Positions 1 through 5,990 of a stretch of 5,990 bases of DNA are shown piece after piece. The notes beneath the pieces are model-generated. The model did not search any database and was not told the DNA's origin. It saw nothing but the letters and a program-made list of their open reading frames with translations. Origin of the DNA: JAYRWN01 sp041917975 (lineage in GTDB: Bacteria; Bacteroidota; Bacteroidia; Chitinophagales; Saprospiraceae). The DNA is taken from positions 1-5,990 of the forward strand of contig JAYRWN010000133.1 in the NCBI GenBank assembly GCA_041917975.1, in the 5' to 3' direction. Numbering within the stretch: the stretch's first letter is position 1; every line of letters starts with the position of its first letter. Both the position numbers and the translations under genes were made by a program.

Positions 1-1
1 C

Positions 2-820
2 ACCACCGATTTAACCAGTGCCACATTTTGGGTCGTTCTGATCTATGGTCTCTTCATCAACCTGCAAAATTATGGCATAGACCAAAATTATATCCAACGT
101 TACCTAACAACGGAGAGTACCAGAGCAGCTCAATTATCCACCTGGTGGGGAGCCATATTGTATTTGCCCGTATCATGGTTGTTTTGTTATATCGGCTCAG
201 CCCTTTTTGTTTTTTACCAGATTAATCCAAACTACTTGCCGGAAACTTTGATGCAACCTGGGATGGGCGACCAAATATTTCCCCATTTCATAGCTCATGA
301 ATTGCCTACGGGTTTGACTGGGCTAATAGTAGCGGCTATATTCGCGGCTGGCATGAGCACCATCTCTACCAGCGTTAACAGTTCGGCCACTATCATTTTT
401 ACAGATTTTTTACCCAGCTGGGCAGCCCGATCTTCAGAAAAAACTGCATTAAGATCCTTGCGCTGGATATCATTCGTATTTGGACTAGGTGGCACTTTGG
501 TAGCTCTATGTTTAGTAGGCGTTCAAAATGTTTTAGACACCTGGTGGGCTCTAGCTTCCATTTTTAGTGGAGGCATGTTGGGTTTATTTCTTCTGGGTTT
601 TCTTTCCACCAGAATACAAAATATTCATGCAGCTCTCGGGGTCTTGATCGGTTGTCTGGTCATCATTTGGATGAGTCTTTCACCCATATATTTTTCCGAA
701 ACTGGGCTTCTAACCTGGAAAAGCCCGTTTCATGTTAATTTGACTATAGTTTTTGGCACAGTTACTATACTTTTAACCGGTTTTATGTCACTCATCTTGA
801 TTAAAACAAATCAAAACTAA
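2..820 (+). CDS. Sodium:solute symporter (SSS family), C-terminal part; 5' end outside window
   Basis: The reading frame is open from the first bases, so this is the last 272 residues of a longer inner-membrane transporter (family members are usually about 500 residues). The family couples inward Na+ flow to uptake of a sugar, amino acid or organic acid. Visible features are the signature NLQNYGIDQNYIQRYL (window residues about 20-35), several hydrophobic membrane segments, and AAIFAAGMSTISTS near residues 112-125. The Ser-Thr pair in that last motif (bases 356-361) matches by position the Na+-binding Ser/Thr of PutP. Later conserved segments are LDTWWALASIFSGGMLGLF and a final hydrophobic helix before a short polar tail. 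The TTG at 158 is internal and is not the start. The next gene begins 2 bp after the stop, which implies co-transcription and a shared substrate with the BNR protein. Family assignment is firm; the substrate (sialic acid, uronate or other sugar) is inference. Confidence 0.93.
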   Translation, partial: TTDLTSATFWVVLIYGLFINLQNYGIDQNYIQRYLTTESTRAAQLSTWWGAILYLPVSWLFCYIGSALFVFYQINPNYLPETLMQPGMGDQIFPHFIAHELPTGLTGLIVAAIFAAGMSTISTSVNSSATIIFTDFLPSWAARSSEKTALRSLRWISFVFGLGGTLVALCLVGVQNVLDTWWALASIFSGGMLGLFLLGFLSTRIQNIHAALGVLIGCLVIIWMSLSPIYFSETGLLTWKSPFHVNLTIVFGTVTILLTGFMSLILIKTNQN

Positions 821-822
821 TC

Positions 823-1842
823 ATGAAAATATTTATCACCATGCAATGGGCCGTTTTATGGTTTTGCGGAGCGTTCTTTAACAGGCCTGACCCATTACTC
901 AAGGTGGAATTTATTTATCCGCCAAATGCAGTGGACTTTCCATCTTGTCATGCTTCAACTTTGACGGAGTGTCACAATGGAACCCTATTAGCAGCTTGGT
1001 TTGGAGGCACTTATGAACGCCATCAGGATGTCTGTATTTATGCCTCGCGTTATGTAAAAGGCCAATGGTCCACTCCCGAAAAAATAGCTGATGGTGCGGA
1101 AGACGGTACTAAATACCCTTGCTGGAATCCGGTGTTATTTTCGTTGGATAATGGGACGGTGGCATTGTATTATAAAGTTGGCCCAAATCCCCGCAGTTGG
1201 TGGGGGCTTTATAAAACATCCACCGATCACGGTCAATCTTGGTCGCCTGCTGTGAGAATACCTGATAACTTATTAGGTCCGATTAAAAACAAACCCATAC
1301 GGTTATTAGATGGCAACATTCTTTATCCCACTAGTTTCGAAACCGACGATACTTGGAATATTTACCTGGAATATTCAGATCAAAACCTCAGCCAATGGAA
1401 AAAAGCTGTTGTGGACAATTCAAATACTTTATCCATTCAGCCTACCATCTTAAAACATAACTCCAATCGCTTGCAATTGCTTTGTCGCAGCCAGAATGGT
1501 TTTATCACTGAAAGTTGGTCAGAGGATGGTGGGACCACCTGGACGCCCCTTGCATTAACTAATCTACCGAATAACAATGCCGGAATAGATGCGGTGTCTT
1601 TGTCCGATGGACGCTTTTTATTAGTTCATACTCCCTTACCAGAAGGAAGACATAAACTAATTGTTTCACTATCCAAAGACGGAAAAAACTGGCAAGAGGC
1701 TTATGTATTGGAAAATGATCAACCGGGAACGGAGTATTCCTATCCGGCGGTGATTCAAACTAAAGACAATCTGGTTCATATTACTTATACCTGGCGCCGG
1801 CAACTGATCAAACATGTGGTATTAAGTCCACAAAAAATTTAA
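823..1842 (+). CDS. BNR-repeat sialidase-like beta-propeller protein (predicted neuraminidase family)
   Basis: A 339-residue protein of the BNR/Asp-box sialidase superfamily (the 'predicted neuraminidase' group, BNR_2-like). Asp boxes S-x-D-x-G-x-x-W are seen at residues 133-140 and 233-240, with a shortened one at 294-300 and a degenerate one near 185-192; these repeats mark blades of a six- or seven-bladed propeller. Blocks I recognise from this subfamily are AAWFGGTYER (57-66), YPCWNPVLF (98-106), GPIKNKP (152-158), SYPAVIQ (316-322) and HITYTW (329-334). Residues 2-19 are hydrophobic after a Lys and may be a signal peptide. Cys15 is not in a good lipobox (Trp-Phe precede it), so lipoprotein status is doubtful. 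The classical N-terminal Arg-Ile-Pro sialidase motif is not seen. The gene lies 2 bp after the symporter gene and 4 bp before the GNAT gene. The role is probably glycan or glycoside cleavage feeding the symporter; activity on sialic acid is not established, and related propellers include lyases. ATG 841 is an alternative start. Confidence 0.88.
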   Translation: MKIFITMQWAVLWFCGAFFNRPDPLLKVEFIYPPNAVDFPSCHASTLTECHNGTLLAAWFGGTYERHQDVCIYASRYVKGQWSTPEKIADGAEDGTKYPCWNPVLFSLDNGTVALYYKVGPNPRSWWGLYKTSTDHGQSWSPAVRIPDNLLGPIKNKPIRLLDGNILYPTSFETDDTWNIYLEYSDQNLSQWKKAVVDNSNTLSIQPTILKHNSNRLQLLCRSQNGFITESWSEDGGTTWTPLALTNLPNNNAGIDAVSLSDGRFLLVHTPLPEGRHKLIVSLSKDGKNWQEAYVLENDQPGTEYSYPAVIQTKDNLVHITYTWRRQLIKHVVLSPQKI

Positions 1843-1846
1843 ATTA

Positions 1847-2683
1847 ATGGAAAAACTGTTCAATTTCGCTGACCTGTATCTATCCCGGCGTTTAGAACTT
1901 ACCGAAGGATTAAGCAGCGCTGCTTTTGTGGAAACAAGAGCGAAAACATATCCCCATTCTAATGCAGGCTGGACGCGTATTGGCGGGACACTGGTCATGT
2001 TCGATGGTATTGATTCGCCCATAACGCAGACCTTTGGACTTGGCCTGTTTCAGGAACCAACCCCGCATGATTTTGAAGAGCTTGAAGCCTATTATTTTGA
2101 GCGGAGCAGTGCGATAAACCATGAAGTTAGCCCACATGCAGATCCCCTTACCTTAAGTTTATTAAATAACTGGAATTATCAACCAATTGAATTAACGAAT
2201 CTTTTATACGTCCCTTTGCAGAGGGGTCAAAAGCTAGGTACGTCCTGGAATGAATCCTTAACAGTAAAAATTTGCTCCCCACAGGATATACCGGTTTGGA
2301 CGGACACAATTGTCCAGGGGTGGAGTGAATTTCAGGAATTCCAACCTTTCCTGGCGGAATTAGGCCAAGTCAATGCACAGCGTAAAGACTGTATTCTCTT
2401 TTTAGCAACGTTAACAGAACGTCCCATCGCTGCCGGCATGTTGTCAATCCATGATGGTGTTGCACTTTTAGCTGGAGCAAGTACTGTCCCTTCAGGCCGA
2501 CGACAAGGTGCACAATTAGCCTTATTGGAAAGTCGTTTGAACTATGCGTTAGAACAGGGTTGCGATCTGGCTATGATGGGTGCCGCACCTGGAAGTGCTT
2601 CCCAGCGCAATGCCGAACGGAATGGTTTTAAAATCGCTTATACCCGCATCAAATGGAATAAACCTTTCAAGGATAAAAAATAG
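1847..2683 (+). CDS. GNAT-family N-acetyltransferase, probably with two GNAT-like halves
   Basis: A 278-residue protein, probably cytosolic. The C-terminal half (about 138-270) shows a GNAT fold. It contains the strand LLAGASTVPSGRRQGAQ with the acetyl-CoA pyrophosphate-binding motif R-R-Q-G-A-Q at 218-223, a following helix (ALLESRLNYALEQGCD), and the closing block SASQRNAERNGFKIAYTRIKW near 250-270, typical of motif B and the last strands. The N-terminal half (1-130) lacks a clear acetyl-CoA motif. Its end, a 'HADPLTLSLLNNWNYQPIE' type segment followed by a strand, resembles the degenerate first domain of tandem GNAT proteins. Such enzymes transfer an acetyl group from acetyl-CoA to an amine; the substrate cannot be told from sequence. 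The ATG lies 4 bp after the stop of the BNR gene with no Shine-Dalgarno, so translation may be coupled. The position suggests co-transcription with the sugar genes, but a functional link is only inference. Confidence 0.85.
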   Translation: MEKLFNFADLYLSRRLELTEGLSSAAFVETRAKTYPHSNAGWTRIGGTLVMFDGIDSPITQTFGLGLFQEPTPHDFEELEAYYFERSSAINHEVSPHADPLTLSLLNNWNYQPIELTNLLYVPLQRGQKLGTSWNESLTVKICSPQDIPVWTDTIVQGWSEFQEFQPFLAELGQVNAQRKDCILFLATLTERPIAAGMLSIHDGVALLAGASTVPSGRRQGAQLALLESRLNYALEQGCDLAMMGAAPGSASQRNAERNGFKIAYTRIKWNKPFKDKK

Positions 2684-2729
2684 GCAACGGCTTTTGTATA
2701 TTATTGTTCTTTTATAACTATTGCTTTCC

Positions 2730-3776
2730 ATGATCGATGTCAGCCAAATCCAACTTGAGCGCCTGGTGGTACACTTAGTAGGAAGTGCTATGCAGGGAGA
2801 AAGTCTCACCTTATCCAAACATGAAATAACCGGATTAAATGAAGATTTGCAGAATGTGTTAACCAACTACTTTATGCAATCATTCCGGCATGAAGCGCTG
2901 TATACTTTTACTCACCATAATAATTTGGATCTCAATCAAATATATTATGCCAGCAAAAATATTTTTGCTGATCCTACAGCTCTGTTGAAAAGCAGTGGCG
3001 ATATCGCCAAACATTTATACCAATGCGCTCAACATCCGAAAATAAGCGGGGGTGAATTATATGTAGCTTATTTTAGCCACGCAGTCATTGAAGATGAGGT
3101 GGTGGAGGTCATCGGCATATTTAAGAGTGATCAAAAATCTACTTTTATCAAAGTTGCTTTAGAAGGTGATCGTCCTCAATTGATTCTTGATAAAGGAAGT
3201 GATTTAAATAAACTCAATAAAGGGGCTTTGATTATTAATACTATGGCTGGAGACGGTTATATGATAAGCCTGGTAGACAATTTGGGACGAGGATTTGACG
3301 CCCAGTATTGGAAAGATGACTTTTTAAAAGTAACTCCGCTTAACACCAGTTTTCACCAAACCTATAATTACCTTAATTTATGCAAAGGATTTGTCAAGGA
3401 TAAAATTGAGGAGGAATTACCCATAAGCAAAGCAGATAAAATCGATTTATTAAATCGCTCCCTGGATTTTTTTAAATCTAAAAAAGCCTTTGACCAAGCA
3501 GAATACAACGAAAAAGTCCTTCAGGACCCCAAGTATGTAGATTTGTTTGAATCCTACAAGGCTGACCGGGAGGTGGAACTGGGCTCCCTGTATGAAGACA
3601 CTTTCGACATTAATGAAACCGCAGTAAAACAACAAGGGCGCATATTTAAATCTGTCCTAAAACTGGATAAAAATTTTCACATCTATATCCATGGTAACCG
3701 CACCTTTATTGAAAAAGGTTACGATCAAACGAAAAATTTGAACTATTATAAACTGTATTACCGGGAAGAAAATTAA
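2730..3776 (+). CDS. 37-kDa nucleoid-associated protein, YejK/NdpA family
   Basis: A 348-residue protein of the nucleoid-associated NdpA/YejK family (PF04245 type), whose E. coli member is found with the nucleoid; molecular function is poorly defined. Support comes from the N-terminal 'IQLERLVVHLVG' block (His15), the beta-rich block GELYVAYFSHAVIEDEVVE (108-126) followed by GIFKSD, KLNKGALIIN (161-170), YWKDDFL (193-199), and the C-terminal IYIHGNRTFIEKGYD (318-332) that ends in a short Tyr-rich tail. The length fits Bacteroidota members. I chose ATG 2730 over the in-frame TTG at 2721 because ATG is the commoner start and family members begin close to this point. A 46-bp AT-rich gap separates it from the GNAT gene, so it may have its own promoter or be read through. 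It converges on ade. No defence or mobile genes sit beside it, so a housekeeping chromosome role is most likely. Confidence 0.88.
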   Translation: MIDVSQIQLERLVVHLVGSAMQGESLTLSKHEITGLNEDLQNVLTNYFMQSFRHEALYTFTHHNNLDLNQIYYASKNIFADPTALLKSSGDIAKHLYQCAQHPKISGGELYVAYFSHAVIEDEVVEVIGIFKSDQKSTFIKVALEGDRPQLILDKGSDLNKLNKGALIINTMAGDGYMISLVDNLGRGFDAQYWKDDFLKVTPLNTSFHQTYNYLNLCKGFVKDKIEEELPISKADKIDLLNRSLDFFKSKKAFDQAEYNEKVLQDPKYVDLFESYKADREVELGSLYEDTFDINETAVKQQGRIFKSVLKLDKNFHIYIHGNRTFIEKGYDQTKNLNYYKLYYREEN

Positions 3777-3816
3777 AACTTGTTTTTAGCATCCAGAGAA
3801 CCATGCAAACAAGTTT
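3776..3816. terminator. Hairpin in the convergent gap, candidate (bidirectional) terminator
   Basis: A 10-bp perfect inverted repeat pairs AAACTTGTTT (3776-3785) with AAACAAGTTT (3807-3816). Inside it, GCAT (3789-3792) pairs with ATGC (3803-3806), leaving a 3-base bulge (3786-3788) and a 10-base loop. The first arm starts at the last base of the nucleoid-protein stop codon, and the structure lies in the 90-bp gap between convergent genes, the usual place for a terminator. Against this, the stem is AT-rich and the bases after it (GGCC on the plus strand) are not a T-tract, so it is not a textbook intrinsic terminator. Confidence 0.45.
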
Positions 3817-3866
3817 GGCCGACAATTTTGAATCCTCTTTAGTACAGGTATGTTCTTCTTCCTAGT

Positions 3867-5498
3867 TTAATAACTCACTTGAGTCAAAGAAAACTTTCCC
3901 CCATCAAATAAACCCAGGTCACTCATTTTTAGTTGCGGGATAACTAATAAGGCCATAAAAGATAAGGACATAAATGGCGCTTTCAAGGTGCTTTTCAGCT
4001 CATGTTTAACCCACCCATCCAGTTCGGCATAATTTCTAGCGACACTTGGCCCATCCTCTCCTGTCATGATTCCGCCAATCGGTAAGGCTATAGACTTTCT
4101 TTCATTGCCTGAACAAGCTGCGATTCCTCCGCTATTTTTGATCACTTCATTTATCACCTGCGCCAGACTATCGTCGTCTACTCCCACCGCAACGATGTTA
4201 TGCGAATCATGGGCCACACACGATGCAATCGCGCCGCTCTTTAAGCCAAAACCGTGGATAAAACCAATGGCTGGAGGGGCTGAATGATAACGGTTGATCA
4301 CAACAATCTTTAGAACATCGTCATCTGGATCCGAATCCATAAAACCTTCTTTTATTTTTATTGGTTTTTCCAGGGTTTCGGTGATCAATTGGCCATCCAA
4401 AACTTTGATAACCTTGAGATGCTTACCATGTGCCTCAATTTTTAAATCTTCAGATGTAACCGGCTGACAGTTAAATTTATTCAAGTTTTCCACCGCCACG
4501 GATTCGAGGTATGACATGCCATTGCCTGCCGCTTGTTGGCCATTTATATACGTCGCTAAAACTTTAAATTCTTTCAGGTCTTCAACTAAAATAAAGTCCG
4601 CCGGATCCCCTACCCTGAGTAAACCAACAGGTAGCTTGTAGTGTTGGACTGGATTTAAACAAGCGGCCCGCAGGACCTGGAACAAGTCGAAACCGGCCAT
4701 TATCGCGCGTTTGACATGTTGGTTAATGTGGCCAACCATCAAATCATCAGGATGTTTATCGTCAGAGCAAAACATGATCTGATCTGGAAACTCGCGAATT
4801 AGTGGAATTAAGGCTTCAAAATTTTTGGCAGCACTCCCTTCACGAATAATGATGTGCATCCCCAGTTCTGCTTTCTCGCGGCCTTCAGCATAGGTATAAC
4901 ATTCATGATCAGTGGTCATGCCAGCTTCAATATAAGCTTTAGCATCCTGCCCCCGCAACCCGGGAGCATGGCCATCTATCGGTTTATGCTTACTCATGGA
5001 CGCTGCTATTTTAGCCATTACCTCCTGATCCCCCTGTAATACGCCTGGGTAATTCATCATTTCGGATAAATACCAGATATCTTTCCGTTCCAACAATGAT
5101 TTAACTTCCTCGACTCCAATAATCGCTCCAGCGGTTTCGAAGGTGGTAGCCGGAACACAAGAAGGTGCTCCAAAATGGATTTTTAAAGCTGACTTAGCGG
5201 CGTTGTCCAACATAAATTCAATGCCTGGCACGCCAAGAACATTAGCTATTTCATGCGGGTCGCTTACGGTCCCCACGGTGCCGTGGATGACTGCCATCCG
5301 AGCAAATTCTGAAGGGACAAGCATGGAACTTTCAATATGCACATGAGCATCAATGAAGCCAGGCAGTATGTATGGTCCTCCATTTATATCCATAGGCTTG
5401 ATATCCAAGATGTGTCCATCATTTATGGTGATTTCCCCCGGGAAAATGGATTTATTCCAAAGATCTACAATCTGGCCTTGAAAAGATTGACTCATCAT
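3867..5498 (-). CDS. ade: Adenine deaminase
   Basis: Adenine deaminase of the amidohydrolase superfamily (adenine + H2O to hypoxanthine + NH3), a cytosolic purine-salvage enzyme. With the start chosen here it has 543 residues, shorter than the B. subtilis enzyme (about 577). Visible motifs are PGFIDAHVHIESSM with metal ligands His52 and His54, TVGTVSDPHEIANVLG, PSCVPATTFETAG, SEMMNYPGVLQGD with the ligand Glu146, DGHAPGLRG (His177), TTDHECYT (His198) and MFCSDDKHPDDL (Asp246/247, the catalytic acid region). The C-terminal domain is intact: GFMDSDPDDDVLKIVVINRYH, VAHDSHNIVAVG and LPIGGIMTGEDGPSVARNYAELD. All expected ligands are present and no frameshift is seen. An upstream in-frame ATG (5546) would add a hydrophobic 16-residue leader out of keeping with a cytosolic enzyme. 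The adjacent ATGs at 5498 and 5495 fit the family's N-terminus (…GQIVDLWNKSIFPGEI). There is no Shine-Dalgarno, only an AT-rich leader. The gene converges with the nucleoid-protein gene and diverges from the hypothetical gene at 5572. Confidence 0.96.
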   Translation of the reverse strand: MMSQSFQGQIVDLWNKSIFPGEITINDGHILDIKPMDINGGPYILPGFIDAHVHIESSMLVPSEFARMAVIHGTVGTVSDPHEIANVLGVPGIEFMLDNAAKSALKIHFGAPSCVPATTFETAGAIIGVEEVKSLLERKDIWYLSEMMNYPGVLQGDQEVMAKIAASMSKHKPIDGHAPGLRGQDAKAYIEAGMTTDHECYTYAEGREKAELGMHIIIREGSAAKNFEALIPLIREFPDQIMFCSDDKHPDDLMVGHINQHVKRAIMAGFDLFQVLRAACLNPVQHYKLPVGLLRVGDPADFILVEDLKEFKVLATYINGQQAAGNGMSYLESVAVENLNKFNCQPVTSEDLKIEAHGKHLKVIKVLDGQLITETLEKPIKIKEGFMDSDPDDDVLKIVVINRYHSAPPAIGFIHGFGLKSGAIASCVAHDSHNIVAVGVDDDSLAQVINEVIKNSGGIAACSGNERKSIALPIGGIMTGEDGPSVARNYAELDGWVKHELKSTLKAPFMSLSFMALLVIPQLKMSDLGLFDGGKFSLTQVSY

Positions 5499-5571
5499 AA
5501 AATAGTTAATGAATAATAAGCTAAAGTAGTGTAATATTGGAATCAAACTATGTGCCCAAGGAGCTCAAACC
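5499..5571. promoter_or_regulatory. Divergent intergenic region with candidate Bacteroidota-type promoters
   Basis: These 73 bp separate two divergent starts and must hold promoters for at least one of them. On the plus strand TAATATTG (5532-5539) differs by one base from the Bacteroidota -7 element TAnnTTTG and would give a leader of about 25 bases; no good -33 TTG is seen before it. On the minus strand TACTTTAG (complement of 5521-5528) also has one mismatch and is preceded by TTTG (complement of 5544-5547), but the spacing of 15 is shorter than the usual 19 or so. The two candidates nearly abut, so the promoters could interfere. Location is firm; the exact elements are tentative. Confidence 0.35.
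5558..5563 (+). promoter_or_regulatory. Shine-Dalgarno sequence of the right-edge gene
   Basis: AAGGAG lies 8 bases before ATG 5572. It is the only strong ribosome binding site among the gene starts visible here, and it fixes the start of the otherwise unrecognised gene. Confidence 0.7.
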
Positions 5572-5990
5572 ATGGAGGAGAAAAAAAGGATCATATGTAT
5601 CAAAAAACAGGGAATTTATTTCACCCCTCAGGATTTCATGCCTTTAGGTCAAACCAATATTCCGGAAGACGCTATTCGTTTTCGAACACATGAAGATATT
5701 TTTTGGGAGGTTGAACTTATAAATTACGACCCCAGGGAGAATTCCTTGATAATAGAAATAACCGACTACACCCCGGAAGATATCACTTCATTTTACCGCC
5801 AAACCATTAAAAAAACAATTAAGAAACTAAAAATCAAGTCTCTTCGCTGGTCTGCAATCGAAAGAAGGCTGAGCTATTATCAAAAGTCGGCTTTATTGCC
5901 ACTTTTGGAAGATGAGCCCATAACCCCGATCCATCCAAGTCAAACTCAAATATCTGCAGTCGATGAAGATGAGGATTTTATGGAAGACGA
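5572..5990 (+). CDS. Hypothetical protein, 3' end outside window
   Basis: An open frame of at least 139 codons with no stop before the window edge, starting MEEKKRIICIKKQG after a good Shine-Dalgarno sequence. I do not recognise the family. Residues 6-70 alternate hydrophobic and polar residues, as a small beta-rich domain would (IICIKKQGIYFT, then FWEVELINYD and NSLIIEITDYT). Residues 70-105 look helical and basic (FYRQTIKKTIKKLKIKSLRW, then IERRLSYYQKS). From about residue 108 it becomes proline-rich and then very acidic (AVDEDEDFMEDE) up to the edge, suggesting a flexible linker to a further domain or an acidic tail. No signal peptide or membrane segment is seen, so it is probably cytosolic. 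The uninterrupted frame, the ribosome binding site and sensible composition support a real gene. It is divergent from ade, so it may share a regulatory region with it, but a functional link is not shown. Confidence 0.75.
   Translation, partial: MEEKKRIICIKKQGIYFTPQDFMPLGQTNIPEDAIRFRTHEDIFWEVELINYDPRENSLIIEITDYTPEDITSFYRQTIKKTIKKLKIKSLRWSAIERRLSYYQKSALLPLLEDEPITPIHPSQTQISAVDEDEDFMED

Noticed and set aside
2721..2729. TTG start adding three residues to the nucleoid-associated protein
   Set aside because: The in-frame ATG at 2730 fits the family's N-terminus, and no Shine-Dalgarno supports the TTG.
2684..2729. Possible promoter before the nucleoid-protein gene (TTTTG at 2692-2696, TATAACTATTG at 2713-2723)
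   Set aside because: The -7 match is poor, and such a promoter would leave almost no leader before ATG 2730. AT-richness alone can explain the resemblance.
2549..2866. Minus-strand frame of 105 codons across the GNAT end and the nucleoid-protein start
   Set aside because: It is antisense to two well-supported genes, has a Cys/Ser/Arg-rich composition typical of shadow frames, and shows no domain.
3803..3865. 20-codon frame (MQTSLADNFESSLVQVCSSS) in the convergent gap
   Set aside because: Its start lies inside the hairpin arm, it has no ribosome binding site, and it is short enough to be chance.
5499..5546. In-frame 16-residue hydrophobic extension of adenine deaminase from ATG 5546
   Set aside because: It would give a cytosolic enzyme a membrane-like leader, it overlaps the likely promoter, and family members start near the ATG pair at 5495-5498.
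2..5990. Defence, CRISPR, phage or insertion-sequence content
   Set aside because: No repeats of array type, transposase, integrase, terminal inverted repeats or toxin-antitoxin pattern were seen. The YejK/NdpA-family protein alone is not evidence of a defence island.

Overview
This window looks like an ordinary chromosomal segment of a member of the Bacteroidota. The evidence is moderate-to-low GC, mostly absent Shine-Dalgarno sequences in front of the genes, and several protein types common in that phylum: a sodium:solute symporter with the NLQNYGIDQNYIQRYL signature, a Bacteroidota-length 37-kDa nucleoid-associated protein, and a short adenine deaminase. I cannot name the genus.

Layout. 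On the plus strand, 2-2683 holds three tightly packed genes: the C-terminal part of a sodium:solute symporter (its start lies before the window), a BNR/sialidase-like beta-propeller protein 2 bp downstream, and a GNAT-fold acetyltransferase 4 bp further on. This spacing suggests one transcription unit. A 46-bp gap then leads to a plus-strand gene for a nucleoid-associated protein of the YejK/NdpA family (2730-3776). This gene converges on the minus-strand adenine deaminase gene ade (3867-5498). The 90-bp convergent gap carries a clear hairpin that may end transcription from one or both sides. Upstream of ade, a 73-bp divergent intergenic region separates it from an unrecognised plus-strand gene (5572 to the window end). 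That gene has a good Shine-Dalgarno sequence and runs out of the window with an acidic tail.

How the genes fit together. The symporter and the BNR protein are most easily read as a small uptake-and-processing pair for a sugar, probably an acidic one: the propeller protein would release it from a glycan or glycoside and the symporter would import it with Na+. The substrate is unknown, and 'sialidase' is a family label rather than an established activity here. The GNAT protein, the nucleoid protein and adenine deaminase (purine salvage) have no obvious functional link to that pair.

I found no mobile element, CRISPR array, tRNA, rRNA or recognisable defence system. The least explained items are the propeller protein's true substrate, the hypothetical gene at the right edge and the convergent hairpin. 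I see no sound evidence for a previously undescribed system.
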